A stretch of 64,000 nucleotides of DNA, taken from Candidatus Melainabacteria bacterium MEL.A1 (lineage in GTDB: Bacteria; Cyanobacteriota; Vampirovibrionia; Gastranaerophilales; Gastranaerophilaceae). The stretch lies in the NCBI GenBank assembly GCA_001765415.1, contig CP017245.1:1178001-1242000 (forward strand), in the 5' to 3' direction. Under the pieces are notes generated by a model. The model saw only the letters and a program-made list of their open reading frames with translations. It had not been told where the DNA came from and searched no databases. A program made the position numbers and the translations under genes. Positions within the stretch are counted from its first letter, which is position 1; each line of letters starts with the position of its first letter. Of this stretch, positions 43,531 through 51,033 are shown piece after piece.

Positions 43531-45087
43531 TTGGAAAATGTAATAAAGAATAATGATTTACAAAATGTTAAATTTGATATAAATTCTGAATTTTTTGTAA
43601 TAGATGCAAATAATTTGGAAAAAGTATCAAGTAAATTATATGTTTTTTGTTTAGATAATAGTCATATTGTTTTAGATATAAAAGACTTACATAAAGATTT
43701 CGGAAATGAAGGGGCTTATGTATATGTAAAAAATGACGATAATATAATAACAGTAAAACAAGATTTTGTTGGTTGCTACGGAATTTATATTTTTAGACAA
43801 GATGATTATTTTGCTATAAGTAACTCTTTTATGTATTTGGTAGATTATTTGAAAAAAAATTATAAGTTAACATTTAATAAAGATTATGCAAATGCTTTTT
43901 TATCCTCAAATCTTGAAACATTTTCCTGTCAAGAAACAATTATAAATGAAATAGTTGTTCTTGAACGAAATGCAATTATAAAAATAAACAAAGCAAAGCG
44001 CTCTATGGAAATTATACATAAAAATTATCAAGAAAATTCATTAGAACCAGATTCTAAAGAATTTTTTGCTTCGTTAGATATGTGGTATTTTAAATGGACA
44101 AAATTTATAAGAAATTTAAAAAAGAAAACAAATAATGTGATGGTAGATCTAACGGGGGGATTTGATTCCCGAATAACTTTTTTATTATTTTTAGGTGCAA
44201 ATATTAACTTAGATGAAATTTTTATTAACTCAATTAATGATAATTTATATACTCATAAAAAAGATTATGAAATTGCATCTAAAATAGCTAATCACTATAA
44301 TTTTAAATTAAATCAAGGTAATAAATTTATAACATCTAAAAGTTATTATAAGAAGCAAGATTGTATTAATATATTTGCATATTTAAAAATGCCTTTTCAT
44401 AAGCAAATGTATGTAAATGTTGAGAAAAATAATTTCCCTATGTATAGTTTTAATGGTTTTGGTGGTGAAGCGATAAGGAGTTATTGGAATTATGGAATTA
44501 ATGGTTTAATAAAAAAAGAATCTAATTTATGTTATTCTATGAAAAAATATCCTAAAATTTTAAAATCTATAAAAAAAATAATAAAAAGAGCATCAAGGTC
44601 TATAAGAAATTCATATTTTAATTTTGATGATGATTATTTTGATATTTGTTACTTCAGAGAAACGAGTAATAGAACTCATTTTGGGAAAGCAACTCTTGAG
44701 TGGTTTTATTTAAATAATTTTTGTTTATCTCCAATCTTTGATTCAAATTTACATAAGCTAAAATTAAGTGATAGAAATTGCAAAGATAAAAATTTGTTAA
44801 TTGCTATTATTTTTACTCGATATATTAAAGATATTATAAAATTTGAGTTTAATGATGGAAAATATATAGATCCAAAAACAATTAAATATGCACAATATTT
44901 AAACAATAAATATCCATTTATTGATAATCAAAATAAAGAGATGGTTTCTAAAAGTAATAATATTAATGATGTTTCAGAAACAATGAAAGAAGAAAATACT
45001 GATATTGAACAGAAAAATAATGAAGTAATGGATTATTTTAATTCAGTATTTTTGTCAGAAAAGTCAAAATATCTTAACAATAGCTAA
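43531..45087 (+). CDS. Asparagine-synthase-like ATP pyrophosphatase
   Basis: 518 residues. An N-terminal region (1-170) resembles a degenerate glutaminase domain (VGCYGIYIFRQDDYFAISNSFMYLVDYL) without the catalytic Cys at position 2. The synthetase part has the PP-loop VDLTGGFDSRITFLL (S-G-G-x-D-S type, about 208-222). Such proteins occur in polysaccharide and peptide clusters and form amide bonds through an AMP intermediate. The TTG start follows AAGGAAGA. The last 40 residues are Asn/Glu-rich and may include a frameshifted remnant of the next gene. Confidence 0.72.
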   Translation: MENVIKNNDLQNVKFDINSEFFVIDANNLEKVSSKLYVFCLDNSHIVLDIKDLHKDFGNEGAYVYVKNDDNIITVKQDFVGCYGIYIFRQDDYFAISNSFMYLVDYLKKNYKLTFNKDYANAFLSSNLETFSCQETIINEIVVLERNAIIKINKAKRSMEIIHKNYQENSLEPDSKEFFASLDMWYFKWTKFIRNLKKKTNNVMVDLTGGFDSRITFLLFLGANINLDEIFINSINDNLYTHKKDYEIASKIANHYNFKLNQGNKFITSKSYYKKQDCINIFAYLKMPFHKQMYVNVEKNNFPMYSFNGFGGEAIRSYWNYGINGLIKKESNLCYSMKKYPKILKSIKKIIKRASRSIRNSYFNFDDDYFDICYFRETSNRTHFGKATLEWFYLNNFCLSPIFDSNLHKLKLSDRNCKDKNLLIAIIFTRYIKDIIKFEFNDGKYIDPKTIKYAQYLNNKYPFIDNQNKEMVSKSNNINDVSETMKEENTDIEQKNNEVMDYFNSVFLSEKSKYLNNS

Positions 45088-45088
45088 A

Positions 45089-45853
45089 ATGCTAAACATT
45101 GGAACAGATGCAATGTTATTTATAGATGACAATCCTGCGGAAATACAAAACGTTGAATCTGCAGGAATTGACATAAAAACAATACTTGCTAAAACACCAG
45201 AATTGACGTTAAATATTCTTGAATATTATCCAAATTTGTTAAAATTGACATCTTCTAAAGAAGATGTATTGCGAACACAAGATATACAAGCAAATCAAAC
45301 AAGAAATGAACTGATAAAAAGACTTAGTCCAAAGGAATATTTTGAGAAATTAGAAATCAAATTAGATTTCTATATCAATAACAAAGAACATATTCAAAGA
45401 ATAACAGAATTATTGAATAAAACAAATCAATTTATTTTAACATATGCTAGGTTAACTTTAACACAAGTTGAAGAGGCTCAAAATAATGGTGTAGTCATTA
45501 CAATTAATATGTCTGATAAATTATCAGACAGTGGTATTATTGCAATATTAGTTGCAAACAAATCTTCAGAAGGTTTTATAAATCTGCAAGAAATGACTGT
45601 AAGTTGTAGGGCGTTAGGAAGAAATTTGGAGAATATCATGCTTCCAAAAATGTTTGAACTTGCCAATCAACATTTAAATGGGAATGGTAAGATTTTAATT
45701 AATTATAAAAAAGGTCCTAGAAATATGCCTGCAATAAATTGGTTAATGGATTTAACAAAACAAACACTACTTGAAGAAGGACAGATATTATATGATATTC
45801 CGAAAAATATTGATACAGAAGGATTAAAAATTTCAGAGGAAAGTTCAGTATAA
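45089..45853 (+). CDS. FkbH-like protein lacking the HAD nucleophile half
   Basis: 254 residues matching the second half of HAD-IIIC/FkbH proteins: LNIGTDAMLFIDDNPAEIQNV (HAD motif with D-D), then the C-terminal domain ELLNKTNQFILTYARLT and MTVSCRALGRNLEN. FkbH proteins load glyceryl or related units onto carrier proteins and normally begin with a D-x-D-N-T-L-W-G motif, absent here. In-frame sequence upstream of the ATG (KSQNILTIAK) still reads as FkbH, so the gene is a 5'-truncated or frameshifted derivative. Probably inactive as a phosphatase. Confidence 0.72.
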   Translation: MLNIGTDAMLFIDDNPAEIQNVESAGIDIKTILAKTPELTLNILEYYPNLLKLTSSKEDVLRTQDIQANQTRNELIKRLSPKEYFEKLEIKLDFYINNKEHIQRITELLNKTNQFILTYARLTLTQVEEAQNNGVVITINMSDKLSDSGIIAILVANKSSEGFINLQEMTVSCRALGRNLENIMLPKMFELANQHLNGNGKILINYKKGPRNMPAINWLMDLTKQTLLEEGQILYDIPKNIDTEGLKISEESSV

Positions 45854-45855
45854 AT

Positions 45856-47244
45856 ATGTTTAAATATGTTATAAATGAGCAAAGGCAATTAGATTTTGCA
45901 AAACTATCAAATGATTTTAATCCCATCCATGTTGATTCCTTGTATGCTTGGCGTTCTATGTTTGGTAAACAACTGGTACATGGTATTCATCAAGTATTAA
46001 TTTGTTTAGAAGATTTGGCAAAAAATATTAATGAAAAAATATTTATATTTAAAATCTCTGCTAAATTTGAATCTCCTGCAGGGGTCAATGAAACTATATG
46101 TATTGATAATATAAATTTTTCTGAAACATATTCTGAATATGTTATAAAAAATGAAAGAGGATTAACATTAACAACGCTAAAGGTACATTATAAAAAAAAA
46201 TCATTTAACGATGTTAAATTTAAACGAATAGATTATTCAATGTCTCCACTAGAACCAACCAATTTCGCAAAAGAAAATTTAGTAGAGCCGTTATATTATG
46301 ATAAAACTTTTTTTAAGGAACTTTTTACGTACTCAAGTTTCTATGTATCGCCTGTGAATCTTGCAGTATTACTTGCTAGTACAAGAATCGTTGGAATGAA
46401 ATATCCGGGTCTAAACTCAATTTACAGTTCCTTTGTTTTTGAATTTGATGAAGAAGCAAATATAAATAACTCTGTTCATTATAGTGTTTCAGATAAACAT
46501 ATTGTTTTGAATATGTTAAATATAAAATTAGATGACACTTTTGTTCGTGGTCAGATAAAAGCATTTATTCGCCCAGTTGCTCCTAAATATAAAACTTTAA
46601 AAGAACTAAAGGGTTTGCTACCTGTAGATAGTTTTAAAAATCAAAGAGCGCTTATTATAGGTGGAACTAGAGGAATTGGGTTACAGTGTTTACGTTTATT
46701 AGCAAATGCCGGCGCATCAACCCTGTTTACATATTTTAAAAATTCAAATGAAGCTGATAAAATTGTTAAAGAATTCGCAAGCGAATCTATTAATACTAGT
46801 TATGTACAGGCAGATGTATCAAGCTTGTCAAAAGAGTCTTTAGAAATAATTAAAGCATTTAACCCTACTTCAATTTATTACTTTGCAACTCCTAAAATTT
46901 TAAGTAATAATTCAAATTTAGATGAAAAGCTTTTGCAAAAATTTATTTATTATTATGTTATTGGTTTAGATAAAATATTGGTTAATTTAAAATCTGAATT
47001 AAAGCCAATTATTTTTGTACCGTCAACAGTGTATTTAGATGAAAAGCCAACAAATTTGTCAGAATACGTAATTGCTAAATCTGCATCAGAAATGTTCCTA
47101 AAATTATTAGAGAAAAAAGGATACAAAATCTATAATCCAAGATTCCCGAAAGTATCCACAGAGCAAACAATGAGCTTATTTAAACAAAAGGCTGTAGAAC
47201 CAGAAGAAGTTCTTTTAGAGGAATTAAAAAATATGATTAAATAA
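45856..47244 (+). CDS. MaoC-like hydratase fused to a short-chain dehydrogenase/reductase
   Basis: 462 residues. Residues 1-115 form a hot-dog MaoC domain (AKLSNDFNPIHVDSLYA ... GKQLVHGIH, with Asp/His pair). A second hot-dog-like part lies at about 125-240, and a Rossmann SDR starts near 262 (QRALIIGGTRGIGLQCLRLLANAGAS) with YVIAKSA holding the Tyr-x-x-x-Lys pair near 410. Such fusions act on acyl thioesters in polyketide-like or glycan-acyl tailoring. Starts 2 nt after the FkbH-like stop. Tail overlaps the convergent gene by 8 nt. Confidence 0.75.
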   Translation: MFKYVINEQRQLDFAKLSNDFNPIHVDSLYAWRSMFGKQLVHGIHQVLICLEDLAKNINEKIFIFKISAKFESPAGVNETICIDNINFSETYSEYVIKNERGLTLTTLKVHYKKKSFNDVKFKRIDYSMSPLEPTNFAKENLVEPLYYDKTFFKELFTYSSFYVSPVNLAVLLASTRIVGMKYPGLNSIYSSFVFEFDEEANINNSVHYSVSDKHIVLNMLNIKLDDTFVRGQIKAFIRPVAPKYKTLKELKGLLPVDSFKNQRALIIGGTRGIGLQCLRLLANAGASTLFTYFKNSNEADKIVKEFASESINTSYVQADVSSLSKESLEIIKAFNPTSIYYFATPKILSNNSNLDEKLLQKFIYYYVIGLDKILVNLKSELKPIIFVPSTVYLDEKPTNLSEYVIAKSASEMFLKLLEKKGYKIYNPRFPKVSTEQTMSLFKQKAVEPEEVLLEELKNMIK

Positions 47245-48007
47245 GTTTTGAAAAAACAAAACTATTAAGATTTTCTGATTTGAATTTATAATACTTGTAC
47301 ATCAGCTGTGCTGGCTTGTTCTTAACAATGTCAACCCACAAATAGCAAGTTTTAAATTTTTTGTCCTTGAGTTCAGATACAAAATAATCCATCAGCATCA
47401 TTGTATTTTTAATATTTTTGTCTATACTCAAAAATTGATCAAACCTTGCCTGCATACCTTCTGGTTTATACACGATAAAAGACGCCAATTTGTTATCATT
47501 TTTAACACAAAGTACTAGTTCGTTGTTTATTAAATCTAATAATTCCTTCTTGTTTGGGAGATGTGATGTATGATGAAAAAATACAGTATTTAAAGCATCA
47601 TATACAGCATTAACATCTTCTCTTGTCGCAAACTGGATTTCATTATGATTATACATTCTTGAGTTTAATATCTCATCACATTTTGCACGCATTCTGTTAA
47701 ATGTAGTTTCATAAGGAATATACTTATTTACACAATCATATAAAGCTATATCAAGTTCACCTTTTGTAATTATCTCTAAAGAAATCTTTTTATCAAAAGG
47801 AAGTTGTTTTAATATATTTTCAAAATCAAATAAATTGATAAATGCAAAGTATAGTCTATAAATATCTCTATCTTGGGTTAAACAAATGATTGCATTATCA
47901 TTTTCTAAATAGAGAGCGTTATTATTTATTTTATTCATAAAGTAATTTGTTTTGAAATTTAAAATATCTTTTTTTCGTAATTCATTAACTTTATTTTGAA
48001 AATTCAC
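47237..48007 (-). CDS. GNAT-like acyltransferase
   Basis: 256 residues. The C-terminal 140 residues fit a GNAT fold (IQFATREDVNAVYDALNTVF ... NKLASFIVYKPEGMQARFDQFLSIDKNIKNTMMLMDYFVSELK ... LWVDIVKNKPAQLMYKYYKFK). The N-terminal 110 residues look like a degenerate second copy. The GTG start at 48007 follows GAGGTAATATAA, and its leader begins inside the left inverted repeat of the recombinase element. A promoter inside that element points into this gene in the present orientation. Confidence 0.62.
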   Translation of the reverse strand: MNFQNKVNELRKKDILNFKTNYFMNKINNNALYLENDNAIICLTQDRDIYRLYFAFINLFDFENILKQLPFDKKISLEIITKGELDIALYDCVNKYIPYETTFNRMRAKCDEILNSRMYNHNEIQFATREDVNAVYDALNTVFFHHTSHLPNKKELLDLINNELVLCVKNDNKLASFIVYKPEGMQARFDQFLSIDKNIKNTMMLMDYFVSELKDKKFKTCYLWVDIVKNKPAQLMYKYYKFKSENLNSFVFSKLI

Positions 48008-48018
48008 TTATATTACCT

Positions 48019-48042
48019 CAACATAAGACATATTATGTTGTA
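48019..48042. repeat. Left recombination site of the invertible element
   Basis: 24 bp, exact reverse complement of 48627-48650. Internally it has 8-bp palindromic arms CAACATAA/TTATGTTG around a 6-bp asymmetric centre GACATA, the layout of a tyrosine-recombinase core site. Similarity to the right copy continues outward for about 6 bp with one mismatch. Confidence 0.85.
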
Positions 48043-48045
48043 ATT

Positions 48046-48073
48046 ATTCTAACATAAATAAAAATTATTACAA
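48046..48073 (-). promoter_or_regulatory. Outward-facing promoter inside the invertible element
   Basis: On the minus strand, TTGTAA (48068-48073), 16-nt spacer, extended -10 TGT-TAGAAT (48046-48051). Transcription would start inside the left repeat and read into the GNAT-like gene. After inversion the same promoter would face the formyltransferase gene at 48660. Confidence 0.55.
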
Positions 48074-48085
48074 AAGGAGAAAATT

Positions 48086-48625
48086 ATGAATTTTGTTGAA
48101 CCAATTCGATCTTTGGAAGATATTGAAAAAATTAAAAACTTGTTAAAAAATCGTAAAAGAGATTATTTATTATTTTGTTTTGGAATAAATACTGGTTTAC
48201 GAATATCCGATATTCTTTCTCTTAATGTTGTAGATGTTTTAAACAAAAATTATGTAACTATTATTGAGAAAAAAACTAAAAAACGAAAGAAAATAGTTTT
48301 AAATACAACATTAAAAATACTGATTAAAAATTTTTTATTAGATAAAAATAATGATGAAGCTTTATTTAAAACAAGGTTTAATAATAGATTGGACAGAGTT
48401 CAAGCATATAGAATAATTAAAAATGTCTGCAATAAGGTCAATTGTAATTTAATCGTAGGAACGCATACTCTTAGAAAGACATTTGCATATCATCATTATA
48501 AGCAATTTAAAGATGTTGCACTGCTTCAAAAAATTCTTAATCATTCTTCACCATCAATAACATTAAACTATATTGGTATTGCTCAAGAAGAAATTGACTA
48601 TAGTTATTTATCTTTTAATTTGTGA
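48086..48625 (+). CDS. Minimal tyrosine recombinase carried inside an inverted-repeat element
   Basis: 179 residues, essentially the catalytic domain of a Xer/phage-type recombinase: NTGLRISDILSLNVVDV (Arg I), a KKTKKRKKIVL strand (Lys), GTHTLRKTFAYHHYKQ (His-x-x-Arg), LLQKILNHSSPSITLNYIG (His and Tyr nucleophile). No N-terminal core-binding domain. AAAAGGAG precedes the ATG. It fills the segment between two perfect 24-bp inverted repeats, so it is expected to flip its own element. Related small recombinases drive phase variation (Mpi/FimB-like). Confidence 0.88.
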   Translation: MNFVEPIRSLEDIEKIKNLLKNRKRDYLLFCFGINTGLRISDILSLNVVDVLNKNYVTIIEKKTKKRKKIVLNTTLKILIKNFLLDKNNDEALFKTRFNNRLDRVQAYRIIKNVCNKVNCNLIVGTHTLRKTFAYHHYKQFKDVALLQKILNHSSPSITLNYIGIAQEEIDYSYLSFNL

Positions 48626-48626
48626 A

Positions 48627-48650
48627 TACAACATAATATGTCTTATGTTG
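48627..48650. repeat. Right recombination site of the invertible element
   Basis: Exact reverse complement of 48019-48042, with the 6-bp centre in opposite orientation (TATGTC on the plus strand). Recombination between the two would invert about 585 bp rather than delete it. The formyltransferase start codon lies 10 nt beyond. Confidence 0.85.
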
Positions 48651-48659
48651 TGGTAAAAA

Positions 48660-49448
48660 ATGAAATTTAAAAAAATATATATAGTTGGTAGTGGTTCTAT
48701 TTGTATATCAATTTTAAAATCACTCATAAAAGATGAATATAATCCAGTTATGATCTTATATAAAGAGCATAATATTAGTATGTTAGGAAATTTTGTAAAA
48801 AACAATAATATTGAAAATTATTCGTTTGATAATAAAGCGGAAATTACAATTTTTTTAGAAAAAGTTAGAGAAAAAGCACTAATTATAAGTGCAAATAATG
48901 TTTATTTGTTCCCGTCAATAATTGTTGATAAAGAAAATTTGAAGATAATAAATTTTCATAATGCCTTACTTCCACGCCATAGAGGAATGAATGCTCCAAC
49001 ATGGACTATATATGAAATGGATAAAAAAGCCGGTATCACTTGGCATTTGGTTAATAAAAATATTGATGATGGTGAAATTATAATACAAAAAAAAATTAAT
49101 CTAAATGGTACTGAAACCGCCATTTATTTGATAAAACAATTAATGAATTTGGCATTTGTTGCTTTTGAAGAAATTAAATATGACTTACTTGATTGGAATT
49201 TAAAAACATACCCAATGAGGAATGATATTCAATATCAAATTCATTATTCAAAAGACATACCAAATAATGGTATTTATAACGAAAGTTGGAGCTTTCAACA
49301 AAAAAGTGCCTTTTTAAGAAGTCTTGATTGGGGATGTATTCCTCAATTTCCGCAACCAATTATTAAAACATCTAATGGAGATTTAATAATTGAAAATTAT
49401 AAAATTAATGAAAATAAAATAGAAATATGTACAAGACCAATATTATAA
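48660..49448 (+). CDS. Formyltransferase-family enzyme
   Basis: 262 residues of the Fmt/PurN-like formyl transferase fold. The catalytic segment is NFHNALLPRHRGMNAPTWTIYEMDKKAGITWHLVNKNIDDGEIII, with the Asn-x-His pair and the downstream Asp of the N-H-D triad. It would transfer a formyl or related one-carbon group from tetrahydrofolate to an amine, as in sugar N-formylation or NRPS start units. No strong promoter or ribosome site of its own. It begins 10 nt after the right inversion site. Tail overlaps the adenylation gene by 6 nt. Confidence 0.8.
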   Translation: MKFKKIYIVGSGSICISILKSLIKDEYNPVMILYKEHNISMLGNFVKNNNIENYSFDNKAEITIFLEKVREKALIISANNVYLFPSIIVDKENLKIINFHNALLPRHRGMNAPTWTIYEMDKKAGITWHLVNKNIDDGEIIIQKKINLNGTETAIYLIKQLMNLAFVAFEEIKYDLLDWNLKTYPMRNDIQYQIHYSKDIPNNGIYNESWSFQQKSAFLRSLDWGCIPQFPQPIIKTSNGDLIIENYKINENKIEICTRPIL

Positions 49449-50945
49449 GCTATTTTTTAATTTTAATCTATCAATTTTACCATTTGCATTAATAGGTAGT
49501 TTATCAATTTTTCTTAATTCATTTGGAAACATGTATTTGGGAAGCGTGTTTCCTATAGCTAAGATTAAATCTTTATTTGAAATTTCATTTTTCGCTTCAT
49601 AAAATAATACAATTTTTGAATTTTTAGAATCGTAAACTACACATACATTTTCAAGGTCTTTAATAGTTCCTAATGCAGTTTCTATTTCTCCTAATTCAAT
49701 CCTATATCCCATATGTTTTATTTGAAAATCCTTTCTTCCTTGAAAAATTATTTCCATCTTATTGTTGTAATAAACCATATCTCCAGTTCTATATATTTTT
49801 TCGGGATAATGATTATTTAGTGGATTTTGTGTAAAAGCATTTTCTGTCTTTTCTAAATCATTATAATATCCAAGAGCTAAAGAACTTCCCCTTACACATA
49901 ACTCTCCTGCACAATTTGGTTCTGTTATTAGCTTATTATTTTCATCAAGTATTAAAACGTCAGAATTCCTACATTTTTTACCAATTGGTAAAGGTTCATC
50001 ATCTGCAAATTTTCTATCTATTGTGTAATATGTACAATCTACCGTAATTTCTGTTGGCCCATATAAATTTGAAAATAACGCATTTGGATAATGTTTAATC
50101 CAATAATTCAACTGTTTTGTTGGCATAACTTCTCCGGCAAAAAGAATTTTATTAAAAGCAGGTTTGCAAGATTTCAAAATATCCATATTGGCGATATTAA
50201 CAAGAATTGATGGTACAAAGAAAAGCATATTGACATTTTTTTCTTTAAAATATTCCATCAGTTTAATTGGAAATATAAACAAATTTTCTGGCGTTATAAT
50301 TAATTTGCAAGCATTTTTAAGTGTTAAATATATGTCTAAAACAGAATTATCAAAATAAAAAGGAGCTTGATTCCCTATTATTTCAGAATTAGTAATATTA
50401 TATTCTTTGGTAGCCCATTCTATATAATCAATAATAGAACGATGAGAAATTAATACACCTTTAGGAGTTCCAGTAGAGCCGGATGTATTTATTATATAAG
50501 CACCATCTGTATCAATAATTTCCTTATACCTTGTTGTGAAATTTTTTGTGTTACTAATTATATCTTCATATATTAATATTTTTCCATTAAATGAAAGTTG
50601 TTTTAGTTTGCTTACATTGTTTTGATCGGTAATAATTATTATTGGTTCGATATTGTTTATAATACCCTGTAATCTTTCTATCGGATTTTTTATATCTAAT
50701 GGCATGTAAATATTCCCTGAATATAATGTACCCATAAAGCTTGTTAAAGCACTAATTGATTTCGGTAAAAATATTCCAATAGGAGAATTAATCTGATTAG
50801 TATATTTGCATATCTCTGTCGAAATGTGCAATGCAACTTTATTAAATTTTTGGTACGTTATTTCACTATTTTTATCTTCAAAAGCAATTTTATTTGGATA
50901 TTTCTCTACCGTTTTTATTAAGTATTCAATAACATTTATTAACAT
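49443..50945 (-). CDS. Stand-alone adenylation enzyme (DltA/NRPS A-domain-like), copy 1
   Basis: A 500-residue ANL-superfamily enzyme that activates an amino or hydroxy acid as adenylate for loading on a carrier protein. Core motifs: INTSGSTGTPKGV (A3), NLYGPTEITVDCTYY (A5), GELCVRGSSLALGYYN (A6), YRTGDMV (A7), GRKDFQIKHMGYRIELGEIE (A8) and NANGKIDRLKL (A10). No carrier or condensation domain is attached, as in DltA. AAAGGAGAATTT precedes the ATG. Paralogue of the next upstream gene, with which it is probably co-transcribed. Confidence 0.88.
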   Translation of the reverse strand: MLINVIEYLIKTVEKYPNKIAFEDKNSEITYQKFNKVALHISTEICKYTNQINSPIGIFLPKSISALTSFMGTLYSGNIYMPLDIKNPIERLQGIINNIEPIIIITDQNNVSKLKQLSFNGKILIYEDIISNTKNFTTRYKEIIDTDGAYIINTSGSTGTPKGVLISHRSIIDYIEWATKEYNITNSEIIGNQAPFYFDNSVLDIYLTLKNACKLIITPENLFIFPIKLMEYFKEKNVNMLFFVPSILVNIANMDILKSCKPAFNKILFAGEVMPTKQLNYWIKHYPNALFSNLYGPTEITVDCTYYTIDRKFADDEPLPIGKKCRNSDVLILDENNKLITEPNCAGELCVRGSSLALGYYNDLEKTENAFTQNPLNNHYPEKIYRTGDMVYYNNKMEIIFQGRKDFQIKHMGYRIELGEIETALGTIKDLENVCVVYDSKNSKIVLFYEAKNEISNKDLILAIGNTLPKYMFPNELRKIDKLPINANGKIDRLKLKNSL

Positions 50946-50970
50946 AAATTCTCCTTTTTAAGCAGCACAA

Positions 50971-51033
50971 AGTAGCAAATCATTTATTTTGTTAATTGAT
51001 TTGCTTGAAATTATTTTACCAAATTGGTAAAAG
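50971..51033. other. Two hairpins between the adenylation genes
   Basis: AGCAAATCA/TGATTTGCT arms (9 bp, about 50974-51005) and TTTTACCAA/TTGGTAAAA arms (about 51014-51032). They lie between the stop of the upstream adenylation gene and the ribosome site of the next, and could dampen read-through. If the G tract at 51044 lost one base, the upstream ORF would run through both. Confidence 0.5.
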
